A stretch of DNA of 44,505 bases. It comes from Oscillospiraceae bacterium (GTDB taxonomy: Bacteria; Bacillota; Clostridia; Oscillospirales; Ruminococcaceae). The stretch spans positions 1-44,505 of the forward strand of contig JAAYNJ010000021.1 of NCBI GenBank assembly GCA_012520915.1, given 5' to 3'. The translations under genes and the position numbers were made by a program. Shown in pieces: positions 1 through 7,869 of the stretch. Within the stretch, counting starts at the first letter, position 1; each line of letters begins with the position of its first letter. Under the pieces are notes generated by a model that saw only the letters and a list, made by a program, of their open reading frames with translations, did no database searches and was not told the origin of the DNA.

Positions 1-1577
1 GAAGAAATAACATCATAATAGAGCGTACCTACAGATAAGGATGCTGTTGCGGAAATGAGATTGGAGTCATATCTCAAATTTGCCAATTTATTATTGAGAA
101 AAGATACTTTAACGGCAGTATCACCCGAATAGCAGACTTTATACAGGTAGCGATCCTGGTTTTCCGTTATGGTATCTGACTTTAGGGCATATTGAAAAAC
201 TTCGATTTCTTCTATATCGTCAAAAGAACTGTCATTTTTCAAAAGCAAACCTTTGTGCTTGAAGAGTGTTTGGCATTGTTCAGGACCTCTCCCCAATACA
301 AGAAATGTTTTTTCGAACATTTCCCTGTCCTCAATATATTCATCTATTCTCGCATACTGTTGCCTCATTGTGCCGTCAAGAGAATTGATGGGAAGATGAT
401 TTAAGCCGGTCTCTGTCGGAAAAAAGTATTCTGTCGATGTTAAAGAGGAAGAAGAATCCAGGGTGACTAAAATTTCGCTTTTATAAACGGGATCAAAAAT
501 CTCGACGGGATTATATTTTCCGAAATAAAACCGCTTTACACCGTTTTTGTCAAAAACATACGCGGTTGCCTCCGAACCTACAGCAGATTCAACCTCATGC
601 GGTTGCATTGAAGGAGAAAGGAGGGGATTTAAATCGGTTATTGCAGGCGAAATGACTTTATTTTTGATTCGGTTGTCGATATATGCAAGTCTTCTTACTT
701 TGCCGAACGCGTCGTAAATGGAAAAAATCTGTTGGTGGGGTACACCGAAACTGTCTTTTTCAGAAGAATTGTAGAGATATTCATCGGCATTCAATCTCAG
801 TCCCTGACAACCGAGAATCTTTTCAAGGTCGACTTTCTTCTGATTTATGTTGAGTGAAAGAAAATTTTCTCTTGAGACACCGTCGCTTTCAAACAGTGAA
901 AGTCCGGAAGACGGTACGATATCACTTCTCTCAAAAGTAAGGGAAGAGGAGACAACCATAAAAAAAAGAACGATAAAAATCAGTGACACGGCAAGTGAGC
1001 GCCTTCGGACGGTTACCGATGCCTCGGTTTTTTCTATCAGAGTCTTAAAAACGGCTTCATCTGAACCGTCTTCGAGAACCGGATTTCTGTAACCGTAGAA
1101 TACATGACGAAAAAAGTCGACGAATCGTGAGCTTTTTTCGTTGACAACCTCATTGTCGAGTTTTGTAAATTTTGATACAGCAATTAATGCTCTCAAATTG
1201 GCGAGAGAACTTCTTGAAAATTCTTCAAGGTCGATATTGTCATACCTGCCTTCGTTGTCAGATAAAGATGAAATTGTAAAAGTGACCTTGCAACCATAGG
1301 GAGACGGCTCTATCGAAAAATCCATCTGATAACTGCTGTCGCCGAAACAAAGTCTTCGATCCGTGACAAGTTTTGTAATGATGTTCGATGATGTAAAATG
1401 TCTGAATTGCATTCTTGCACCGACGATAAAGTCCGGATCCACATAAATCAGCATCTCATGCTTTGGATACCCGAACCATGAATTATAACTTTCAGCATCG
1501 GTGAGAAGAGAAAACACTTCGGAAGCTGAGCACGGAAAGTCCAGCGAGGCACTGACCGACCCCTTTTCTTTTGTCAT
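1..1577 (-). CDS. SRPBCC-domain protein with one membrane helix and an extracytoplasmic region (C-terminus off the window)
   Basis: An uninterrupted reading frame of 525 codons runs on the minus strand from the ATG at 1577 to the window edge, so its C-terminus is missing. Residues about 5-130 look like an SRPBCC/AHSA1-type START-fold domain: N-terminal SASLDFPCSASEVFSLLTDA followed by a W-containing loop and beta-rich segments. Basic residues RRR (191-193) precede one hydrophobic helix at about 194-214, after which roughly 310 residues should lie outside the membrane. That outer part has a segment around residues 235-290 that resembles small YxxxY-rich repeat modules, but I do not recognise it. 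An inside-SRPBCC, outside-unknown design suggests sensing or ligand transfer at the membrane, which is inference only. No strong Shine-Dalgarno is visible; an upstream TTG runs into a stop, so ATG 1577 is the best start. It diverges from the murT operon. Confidence 0.75.
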   Translation of the reverse strand, partial: MTKEKGSVSASLDFPCSASEVFSLLTDAESYNSWFGYPKHEMLIYVDPDFIVGARMQFRHFTSSNIITKLVTDRRLCFGDSSYQMDFSIEPSPYGCKVTFTISSLSDNEGRYDNIDLEEFSRSSLANLRALIAVSKFTKLDNEVVNEKSSRFVDFFRHVFYGYRNPVLEDGSDEAVFKTLIEKTEASVTVRRRSLAVSLIFIVLFFMVVSSSLTFERSDIVPSSGLSLFESDGVSRENFLSLNINQKKVDLEKILGCQGLRLNADEYLYNSSEKDSFGVPHQQIFSIYDAFGKVRRLAYIDNRIKNKVISPAITDLNPLLSPSMQPHEVESAVGSEATAYVFDKNGVKRFYFGKYNPVEIFDPVYKSEILVTLDSSSSLTSTEYFFPTETGLNHLPINSLDGTMRQQYARIDEYIEDREMFEKTFLVLGRGPEQCQTLFKHKGLLLKNDSSFDDIEEIEVFQYALKSDTITENQDRYLYKVCYSGDTAVKVSFLNNKLANLRYDSNLISATASLSVGTLYYDVIS

Positions 1578-1678
1578 ACAACTACCAAAAAATTTAATCT
1601 GTCGGTGATATTTTATCATCGTACATGGTCATTTTCAATCGAACGCTGCCTATTGCGAACCGCGCGAATGAAACTTTA

Positions 1679-1710
1679 TAACAGATTGTAAAGAAAATAC
1701 CAATCTGTTA
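1679..1710. promoter_or_regulatory. 10-bp inverted repeat in the divergent intergenic region
   Basis: TAACAGATTG (1679-1688) and CAATCTGTTA (1701-1710) form a perfect 10-bp inverted repeat with a 12-nt loop, between the divergent SRPBCC and murT genes. There is no U-tract, so an operator is more likely than a terminator. A TTGACT at 1716-1721 lies just downstream, but no well-spaced -10 box was found. Confidence 0.3.
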
Positions 1711-1752
1711 ATATATTGACTGAATTAAATACAAAATACAAGGTGTAAGAAT

Positions 1753-3063
1753 TTGTTTATATCTATTTTAATCTGTAAAATATCCGCTTTTCTGCTCTCG
1801 GTTATAGGGAGAGGAAGCGCTATGCCCGGAAAGCTGGCGCTTGCGATTTGTCCCGATATTCTCAAAAAGTTGAAACTCCCGAAACTGACCATTGCGGTGA
1901 CGGGTTCGAACGGGAAAACCAGCACGACCGAACTAATAAATCATATCGCGAAGACAACAGGCAAAAAGGTTATAAGCAACAGCAAAGGATCCAATCAGAT
2001 TGAAGGTGTTGCAACCCTTTTGTTGAGGAACAGTAATTTTAAAGGTGAGGTAATGGCCGACATTGCGGTCATAGAAAGCGACGAGAGATTTTGTCAATAT
2101 ACCTTCAGTCAGTTTGCCCCCGACTACATACTTGTTACAAATCTTTTCCGAGATCAGTTGACTAGAAACGGACATAGTGAATATGTACATGGGGAACTTA
2201 AGAAAGGTTTGCCGAAAGAATCAAAACTGATATTGAACGCCGATGATCCTTTGACGGCAAGTCTGGGAATCGGGAGAAAAGATGCGGTATATTTTTCCAT
2301 CAAACCTACCGCTTTTATCGAGTGTGATGACAAATCGCACGCATATGATGACGGGTGTTGTCCGGTTTGCGGGAAAAAACTCAAATATACTTACAGAATC
2401 TACAACCATCTGGGCGAATACAAATGTGAATTCTGCGGCTGTTCGGCGCCCGACGCATACCATTCCATAACCGGAATAATCGGCGACAGATTTGAGATTA
2501 ACAAAAAGCATCTCATAAAACCTCAAATAGTAAACACGATATTCGCAAACAACCTAATTGCGGCATTCGCCGCGGGAGCGGTGGCCCTGTCTCTTCCTGA
2601 GGAAGATGTGGCGAAGTCGCTTGACGGGTATGTTATGAAAAACGACAGGATTGTTAAATTTGAGCTTGCGGGCCGTGAAGGCACCATGATGATAACAAAG
2701 CATGAAAACAGTCTGGCATACGGAGGAGTCCTGAACACCATTGTTGATGAGGGATCAGAGGAGAAAACCGTTGCGATTATATTCGATTTGCTAAGCAGAA
2801 GGTATATCGCAAATGATGTTTCGTGGTTGTGGGATATCGATTTTGAAGTTCTGAGAGATGATAGCATCAGCAAGATTTTTCTAGGCGGAAAATTTGCTTA
2901 TGATTTGAGACTGAGGCTGGATTTTGCCGGAATCGACAAAGAAAAAATAGTTGTTGTTCCCGATATCGGAGAAATGGTCGAAAAAATGAAGGCTGAATCG
3001 ATAGGCAGGGTGTTTGCAATGACCTGTTTTACCGATGTGGATAAATTTATCCAAGCCGTTTAA
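1753..3063 (+). CDS. murT: MurT, Mur-ligase-like subunit of lipid II isoglutaminyl synthase
   Basis: MurT with GatD amidates the D-glutamate of lipid II to D-isoglutamine on the inner face of the membrane in Gram-positive bacteria. The 436-residue length fits the family. A hydrophobic N-terminus (1-18) is followed by the ATP-binding P-loop GSNGKTSTT (51-59), Mur-ligase central-domain motifs (AVIESDERF with E108, VTNLFRDQLTRNG) and the Cys4 zinc ribbon that is diagnostic of MurT (C203-x2-C206 and C225-x2-C228). The C-terminal DUF1727 domain contains NDVSWLWDIDFE, whose D355 corresponds to the Asp reported as essential in MurT. The TTG start at 1753 follows AGGTGTAAG at 1741 and matches the usual family N-terminus. 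It is the first gene of an operon, 12 nt before the GatD-like gene. Confidence 0.93.
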   Translation: MFISILICKISAFLLSVIGRGSAMPGKLALAICPDILKKLKLPKLTIAVTGSNGKTSTTELINHIAKTTGKKVISNSKGSNQIEGVATLLLRNSNFKGEVMADIAVIESDERFCQYTFSQFAPDYILVTNLFRDQLTRNGHSEYVHGELKKGLPKESKLILNADDPLTASLGIGRKDAVYFSIKPTAFIECDDKSHAYDDGCCPVCGKKLKYTYRIYNHLGEYKCEFCGCSAPDAYHSITGIIGDRFEINKKHLIKPQIVNTIFANNLIAAFAAGAVALSLPEEDVAKSLDGYVMKNDRIVKFELAGREGTMMITKHENSLAYGGVLNTIVDEGSEEKTVAIIFDLLSRRYIANDVSWLWDIDFEVLRDDSISKIFLGGKFAYDLRLRLDFAGIDKEKIVVVPDIGEMVEKMKAESIGRVFAMTCFTDVDKFIQAV

Positions 3064-3075
3064 AGGAGAACTGCC

Positions 3076-3783
3076 TTGATAAAAATAGTGAGACTTTATC
3101 CGGAAATTCTCAATCTCTACGGAGACTACGCAAATGCCGATGTTTTTTCCAGATTTCTTAGAGATAACGGTGTTGAAAACACAATAAAAGACGTTTCAAC
3201 AGACGAAGTGCCGGACCTGTCAAATACGGATGTAATTTTTATAGGAGCAGGAACCGAGAGACGTACAATGTCCTGCATAGAAGATATCGGGAAATATTCA
3301 CCGGAGCTGATTGAATATTCAAAATCCGAAGGTTTTATTCTGGCAACGGGTAATTCGCTGGGCCTTCTCTGCAAAACCATGACCTACGGCGGTGAGACAA
3401 GAGAGGCTGCGGGTTTATTTGATGCGGATGTTGACTTTGACAACAAGAGAAGATATGTTGAAGTTATTATGAAATTTAAAGGGGTAAAAACGCCGATTCT
3501 TGGGAACATAAACGGAACCGCAGAGCTGTCTTCAAAAGATGATCCGATGTTTGAAGTAGTAAAGAGCTCTCAAAAAATAGGCGTAACCGAAGGAATCAGG
3601 AAGGGGAGAACCTTTGCTACACTGCTTGGAGGCCCTTTGTTGGTGAGAAATCCCGACTTATTGGTTGCTTTTGCGGAAACGGTTGCAGGAAGACCGCTTG
3701 AAAACAAAGAGGAAGAATGGTTCCGCTATGCTTTACTGTCATATGACTTGGTCAGAAAAGACCTTGAAGAAGCGTTAAAGTGA
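3076..3783 (+). CDS. gatD: GatD-like class I glutamine amidotransferase subunit, apparently lacking catalytic Cys and His
   Basis: By position directly after murT and by fold (235 residues; LYPEILNLYGDYAN start, FIGAGTERR loop, GGPLLVRNPDL near the end) this is the GatD partner that should hydrolyse glutamine and pass ammonia to MurT. The family nucleophile motif, CGGYQ-x-LG in characterised GatD proteins, reads here LATGNSLGLLCK (89-100), with Thr91 where the Cys belongs. The family histidine motif, TYLHGP, reads ATLLGGP (181-187), with Gly185 in place of His. A basic NKRR segment (123-126), comparable to the substrate-binding Arg region, is kept. The frame is intact and the TTG start has AGGAG 7 nt upstream, so the gene looks expressed. 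The protein may be a structural or regulatory pseudoenzyme with MurT using free ammonia. The alignment was made by eye. Confidence 0.8.
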   Translation: MIKIVRLYPEILNLYGDYANADVFSRFLRDNGVENTIKDVSTDEVPDLSNTDVIFIGAGTERRTMSCIEDIGKYSPELIEYSKSEGFILATGNSLGLLCKTMTYGGETREAAGLFDADVDFDNKRRYVEVIMKFKGVKTPILGNINGTAELSSKDDPMFEVVKSSQKIGVTEGIRKGRTFATLLGGPLLVRNPDLLVAFAETVAGRPLENKEEEWFRYALLSYDLVRKDLEEALK

Positions 3784-3811
3784 TTATATTGATATTTTTG
3801 CGAGGGAAAAA

Positions 3812-4534
3812 ATGGATACATCGGAAAAAAGCGGCAATATTGCCGTATTGATAGACGGAGAAAATATCTCGGTAAAATACATAAAATTTATCTTTGATGA
3901 ACTGTCAAACTATCCTCAACATGTAACATACAAGAGAATTTACGGGGACTTGACCGATGTCAGACTGAATTCCTGGAAGAAGGTGCTTCATGACTATGCC
4001 ATAACTCCCGTGCAGCAATTTTCATATACGGTAGGGAAGAATTCGAGCGATTCCGCCCTCATCATAGACGCCATGGACATACTTTATTCGGGCAATGTAT
4101 CTTCTTTTTGCATTGTCAGTTCCGACAGCGATTTCACAAGACTGGCATCACGGCTTAGGGAGAGCGGGATGCATGTTATAGGTATGGGGGAAAGAAAAAC
4201 GCCGAAATCCTTTATTTCAGCATGCGACACCTTTAAATACCTTGAGGTCATAAGCTCACCGCCTGCGGAAGAAACAGAGGGTGCGGGTGATGAGCTCGCC
4301 AAACTGATACCGGTTTTGGAAAAAGTGGTAGAGGAAAACTGTGACGAGAGCGGGTATATTTTCTTGGGAATGGTCGGCAGTCTTCTGCAAAAAAAATTGC
4401 CGGAGTTCGACGTAAGAAACTACGGATACAAATCGCTTACCAAATTGATAAAGGCTACGGGCAGGTTCAATATAGATGAACGAAAAAAGAAGGGCGAAGC
4501 TCCCCTGATTTATATAACTTTGAAGCAAAGGTAA
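3812..4534 (+). CDS. NYN-domain ribonuclease-like protein with C-terminal LOTUS/OST-HTH domain
   Basis: The 240-residue protein opens with the NYN (PIN-like, LabA/DUF88) signature IAVLIDGENIS (9-19), followed by KNSSDSALIIDAMDIL and CIVSSDSDFTRLASRLRESG. These supply the acidic residues of the metal-dependent nuclease fold. Residues about 165-238 (LIPVLEKVVEE, then YGYKSLTKLIKATGRFNID) match an OST-HTH/LOTUS RNA-binding module, a fusion common in bacterial NYN proteins. It is likely a cytoplasmic RNA-processing or RNA-binding protein with unknown target. ATG 3812 follows GCGAGGG. It sits 28 nt after the GatD-like gene and 6 nt before the glycosyltransferase, so it is probably co-transcribed with the wall genes. 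Confidence 0.85.
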   Translation: MDTSEKSGNIAVLIDGENISVKYIKFIFDELSNYPQHVTYKRIYGDLTDVRLNSWKKVLHDYAITPVQQFSYTVGKNSSDSALIIDAMDILYSGNVSSFCIVSSDSDFTRLASRLRESGMHVIGMGERKTPKSFISACDTFKYLEVISSPPAEETEGAGDELAKLIPVLEKVVEENCDESGYIFLGMVGSLLQKKLPEFDVRNYGYKSLTKLIKATGRFNIDERKKKGEAPLIYITLKQR

Positions 4535-4540
4535 GTTTAG

Positions 4541-5338
4541 ATGCGAAAAAAAGTAAGTGCGGCGATTGTAATTTACAACGATCTGGAAAAAGCCGTAAAA
4601 GCTGTCGAGAGTTTGGTTGAAAATACTAAGGGCGTCGATCTGGAACTTTTCATAATAGACAACAACTCCGAAGACAACGGAGGATATGAGATATCGCAAC
4701 GCTTTCCCGATTTAAATGTCATAGTAAAGGAAAAAAATAAAGGATTCGGAGACGGCCACAATTCGGTGTTGGAAAAACTTGACAGCGATTACCACGCGGT
4801 GATAAACCCCGATATAGTTGTCGATAGGGATGTATTGAGTGAACTTTCGAATTTCCTCGACAATAACGAGGATGTGGTTTTGGTTACACCGAAGATACTC
4901 AATACCGACGGGACCGATCAGCAACTGCCAAAACGCAACCCGACGGTTTTAGCTCTTGTCGGCAGAAGAATATTCCGCGGTCTGCTAAAGCGAGAGGTTG
5001 AACATTACCAGATGAAGGACAAAGATCTGTCAAAAACTGTTGATATTGAGTTTGCGACGGGATGTTTTTTTATGTTGAGAACTTCCGTATTTAAAAAACT
5101 CGGGGGCTTTGATACGAATTTTTTTCTCTACTATGAAGATATGGATATCACCAGAAGGGCAAAAGGTCTGGGCAGAACGGTCTACTATCCGAAAACGTAT
5201 GTCTACCATGCCTGGGAAAGAAGCAGTATGAAACAACTGAAGTATTTTCTGCTGCTCGTTCTCGGAATGTTTAAATACTTTAACAAGTGGGGATGGAAAT
5301 GGAAATACAGTCGGGGTGAAAAAAGCAATGGACTGTAA
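4541..5338 (+). CDS. Family 2 glycosyltransferase (rhamnosyltransferase-like)
   Basis: A GT-A fold glycosyltransferase of 265 residues. AAIVIYNDLEKAVKAVESLV and FIIDNNSEDNGG at the N-terminus are the nucleotide-sugar binding start of family GT2. HAVINPDIVVD carries the metal-binding acidic motif. FATGCFFMLRTSVFKKLGGF and FLYYEDMDITRRAKGLG are the acceptor-side and ED catalytic-base motifs of the WcaE/RfbF rhamnosyltransferase-like subgroup. A hydrophobic stretch near residues 230-245 may associate with the membrane. It probably adds a sugar to a wall or surface polysaccharide; donor and acceptor are unknown. It overlaps the next gene by about 11 nt, indicating coupled translation. Confidence 0.88.
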   Translation: MRKKVSAAIVIYNDLEKAVKAVESLVENTKGVDLELFIIDNNSEDNGGYEISQRFPDLNVIVKEKNKGFGDGHNSVLEKLDSDYHAVINPDIVVDRDVLSELSNFLDNNEDVVLVTPKILNTDGTDQQLPKRNPTVLALVGRRIFRGLLKREVEHYQMKDKDLSKTVDIEFATGCFFMLRTSVFKKLGGFDTNFFLYYEDMDITRRAKGLGRTVYYPKTYVYHAWERSSMKQLKYFLLLVLGMFKYFNKWGWKWKYSRGEKSNGL

Positions 5339-6140
5339 AAACAACGGCGGGAAGACAAGAGAACTCAATAGAATCCGTCTTTTTCTTCTTGATATGGACG
5401 GCACCCTTTATCTTGGAGAAAAAGTGCTGCCCGAGGTCTTTAACTTTTTTGATGCGCTTGAGAAAAATAATAAAAATTTTCTCTACCTGACAAACAATTC
5501 TTCGAGAGACAGGTTGGAGTACGAGGCAAAAATCAAAAGACTGGGGTTGCCGTTTTATGATGGATGTCTCCTCACCTCCGCAGATGTAACGGTAAATTAT
5601 CTTTTATCACAAGGCAGTGACAGAAAAGTTTTCTTAGTGGGAACTTCCGCCCTGAAACGCCAGTTTCAGGAGGCGGGGATTATTTTGAGTGACTCGAAAA
5701 ACTGTGATGTTGCCGTCGTCGGATTTGATACCGAATTAACATATGACAAACTTAAGGGGTTGTACCTGTCCGTATTGGCCGGCAAAGAGTACATAGCCAC
5801 ACATCCCGATATGCTTTGTCCGATGGAGGGCGGGTTTATCCCCGATATAGGTGCCGTTATCGCCTATATAGAATCGATAACCGGAAGACTTCCGGACAAA
5901 ATAATGGGAAAACCTGAAAGGTATATGATGGATGAAGCGACTTCAAGATTCAAAGTTTCGGCGGAAGATGTTGCGGTTGTCGGAGACAGACTATATACTG
6001 ATATTGAACTGGCAAACAGGGCCAACGCCACCTCAATCCTCGTTTTGACTGGAGAAACATCGGAGAGAGATTTAGAGGAGAGCGATATTAAACCGGACTA
6101 TATTTTCGAGTCTTTGTTGGGGATTATTGAGAGGTTGTGA
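5328..6140 (+). CDS. HAD superfamily IIA phosphatase (NagD-like)
   Basis: The four HAD motifs are all visible: LFLLDMDGTLYLG (motif I, nucleophile Asp), YLTNNSSR (motif II), MGKPERYM (motif III Lys) and VAVVGDRLYTDIELANRA (motif IV). A cap between motifs II and III places it in subclass IIA with NagD and p-nitrophenylphosphatases, which act on sugar phosphates or nucleotides. ATG 5328 is preferred over GTG 5316 because GGGGTG at 5313-5318 is well spaced for it; the product is then 270 residues. It overlaps the glycosyltransferase end and is the last clear gene of the murT operon. Confidence 0.88.
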   Translation: MDCKNNGGKTRELNRIRLFLLDMDGTLYLGEKVLPEVFNFFDALEKNNKNFLYLTNNSSRDRLEYEAKIKRLGLPFYDGCLLTSADVTVNYLLSQGSDRKVFLVGTSALKRQFQEAGIILSDSKNCDVAVVGFDTELTYDKLKGLYLSVLAGKEYIATHPDMLCPMEGGFIPDIGAVIAYIESITGRLPDKIMGKPERYMMDEATSRFKVSAEDVAVVGDRLYTDIELANRANATSILVLTGETSERDLEESDIKPDYIFESLLGIIERL

Positions 6141-6253
6141 TGAAGTGGTTTATTTTTTTGTCAAAGGTCGGACCTAAACGGAAAATCGCCGGACTTAGAT
6201 TTACCTTGTTGAGAAAGTCCGTGACTCTTACGAATAGAAAAAAGAAAAATTAA
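6140..6253 (+). CDS. Possible small basic protein, 37 residues
   Basis: An ATG at 6140 overlaps the stop codon of the phosphatase gene (TGATG), the usual arrangement for coupled translation, and opens a 37-codon frame ending with TAA at 6251-6253. The product begins MKWFIFLSK and is rich in Lys and Arg with an RKKKN tail. No family is recognised and there is no independent ribosome binding site, so it may be a chance frame. Confidence 0.3.
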   Translation: MKWFIFLSKVGPKRKIAGLRFTLLRKSVTLTNRKKKN

Positions 6254-6305
6254 AATTGTAAAATTATTGTATTCTGTTTGAATCTGAAGCAAATTAATTT
6301 TTAAA

Positions 6306-6331
6306 AAACGGCGAGGAGACCCTCGCCGTTT
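6306..6331 (-). terminator. Intrinsic terminator of the C-S lyase gene
   Basis: AAACGGCGAGG (6306-6316) pairs with CCTCGCCGTTT (6321-6331) around a 4-nt loop. Read on the minus strand the stem runs into a T-rich tract at 6303-6308, so it terminates the gene ending at 6357. It may also block plus-strand transcription from the murT operon, although no U-tract follows in that direction. Confidence 0.8.
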
Positions 6332-6356
6332 CAGTATATTCCCGTATTTAGAAAAT

Positions 6357-7547
6357 TTATTTTTTAATTTTTTTATTATAGGCGGACAACAGCCTTGCGA
6401 GGCTCTCCTCCAGTACAGCTGTGGGAGCTGCGAGATTTACTCTCTGAAAACCGTTTCCCTCTTCACCGAAGACATATCCCTGGTTTAAAAATAGAAGGGC
6501 ATCGTCATAGAGAAACTTTTCGAGTTCGTCATTATCCAACCCGAATGCTCTGAAATCCCACCACTGCAGGTAAGTTCCTTCAAGCTCGAATACACGGACT
6601 TCGGGAATCTCTTTTTTGAAAAATTCCTCACAAAGCGTCTTGTTTTCGTCTATCTTTTTTATAAGCGCCTCAAGCCACGGTTCTCCGGTTTCATATGCGA
6701 TTATTGTCGCCTGATAGCCGAGTGTGGAAAGATTTGAAAGTGAACGCTTCTTTTTGCCGAGCTTATAAGCTTCCCTCAGCTCTTCATTGGGAATAAAGAT
6801 GTTTGAAGACTGCAGTCCTGCAAGATTAAACGTTTTGCTGATGGCGGTTGTTGTTATTGTATTCATTGCGACTTCTTTTGACAGGTCTGACATGACAATA
6901 TGTTTATAGCCCGGCATTACGAGGTCAAAATGGATTTCGTCGGAAATAACCAGCACGTTGTTTCTGAGGCAGATTTCGGCGACCTTTTCGATCTCTTCTC
7001 TCGTCCACACCCTGCCGACCGGATTGTGGGGACTGCAGAAAATCAGAACTTTGTTTTTCTCAACGGCCGCTTTTTCTTCGAGGTCATCGAAATCTATTTC
7101 GTATCCGCTGTCGGAGCATATGAGGGAGTTTTTCACAATATCACAGCCGTTGTTGGTGATGGCGCTGAAAAACGGATGATAAACCGGAGTCATCACTATC
7201 ACACCGTCTCCGGGGGATGTGTAGGCATAAAGGGCATTATAAACTGCCTGAACCACTCCGGTGGTCAAAACGAGCCAATCTTCTTCCACCTTCCATTGAT
7301 GACGTTTCTCCATCCAATTGCCGACCGCATCATAGTATCTTTGTGTCGGTGCGGAATAACAGAAAACAACATCGTTTTTCAGGTATTCCACCAGTCCCTC
7401 GACAATTTCCGGAGCTGTTTTAAACTCCATGTCGGCTACGGAAAGCGGAACTATTCCGTCAGGTATATCGGGGTTGTAATCATACATGCCGTTCCATTTG
7501 CTGGCACCGGTGTTCTTGCGCGATAATCTCGTTTCAAAATCATACAT
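6357..7547 (-). CDS. PLP-dependent C-S lyase, MalY/PatB family
   Basis: A fold-type I PLP enzyme of 396 residues. MYDFETRLSRKNTGASKWN and VPLSVADMEFKTAPEI are typical MalY/PatB starts; VISDEIHFDLVMPG carries the Asp that contacts the PLP pyridine nitrogen; AISKTFNLAGLQSSN contains the Schiff-base lysine. Members cleave cystathionine or cysteine conjugates to release thiols (cystathionine beta-lyase activity), and MalY also acts as a regulator in enterics. The protein is cytoplasmic. It is a single-gene unit with its own promoter and terminator, and nothing nearby narrows its substrate. Confidence 0.92.
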   Translation of the reverse strand: MYDFETRLSRKNTGASKWNGMYDYNPDIPDGIVPLSVADMEFKTAPEIVEGLVEYLKNDVVFCYSAPTQRYYDAVGNWMEKRHQWKVEEDWLVLTTGVVQAVYNALYAYTSPGDGVIVMTPVYHPFFSAITNNGCDIVKNSLICSDSGYEIDFDDLEEKAAVEKNKVLIFCSPHNPVGRVWTREEIEKVAEICLRNNVLVISDEIHFDLVMPGYKHIVMSDLSKEVAMNTITTTAISKTFNLAGLQSSNIFIPNEELREAYKLGKKKRSLSNLSTLGYQATIIAYETGEPWLEALIKKIDENKTLCEEFFKKEIPEVRVFELEGTYLQWWDFRAFGLDNDELEKFLYDDALLFLNQGYVFGEEGNGFQRVNLAAPTAVLEESLARLLSAYNKKIKK

Positions 7548-7599
7548 ATCAACAACTCCATTACAAAAACTAAAAATTCTTTCGATTGCACTATATGAA

Positions 7600-7628
7600 A
7601 GTATATTCCGATTCCGGGCTTATTGCAA
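7600..7628 (-). promoter_or_regulatory. Sigma-A-type promoter for the C-S lyase gene
   Basis: On the minus strand, TTGCAA (7628-7623) and TATACT (7605-7600) are separated by exactly 17 bp, about 50 bp upstream of the ATG at 7547. Confidence 0.6.
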
Positions 7629-7724
7629 TATCCGGCGGATTTGCCAAAATATATTTAATGACCAAAATTGCTGAATATTTTTGTCATATAACCTCGTTGT
7701 TATAAGATTTGATATTTGATAAAA

Positions 7725-7770
7725 TATAATAGATGTTCTGTATATCCACAATTTGTGAGCAGGATATCAG
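7725..7770 (+). promoter_or_regulatory. Candidate -10 box and operator-like sequence upstream of cluster A
   Basis: The 322-bp gap before SIS1 holds a consensus TATAAT at 7725-7730 without a convincing -35 box. Just downstream lie the odd-centred palindrome CACAA-T-TTGTG (7747-7757) and an ATATCC (7742-7747) / GGATAT (7762-7767) pair. TTGTGAGC-AGGATATCA at 7753-7769 recalls LacI-family half-sites. No riboswitch fold was recognised in the rest of the leader. Confidence 0.35.
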
Positions 7771-7869
7771 AGCTGTCGAAATTAACTGATTCCCTTCCAA
7801 TCTCTTTTTTGCAGGGATTCGGTTTTTGTCGACTGGACGGACATTTAATTAATTTTTTTAAGGAGGCAT

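Noticed and set aside
6900-7526. Open frame of 208 codons on the plus strand, antisense to the C-S lyase gene
   Set aside because: The minus-strand frame encodes a full PLP enzyme with all motifs; the plus-strand product has no recognisable motif and no ribosome binding site.
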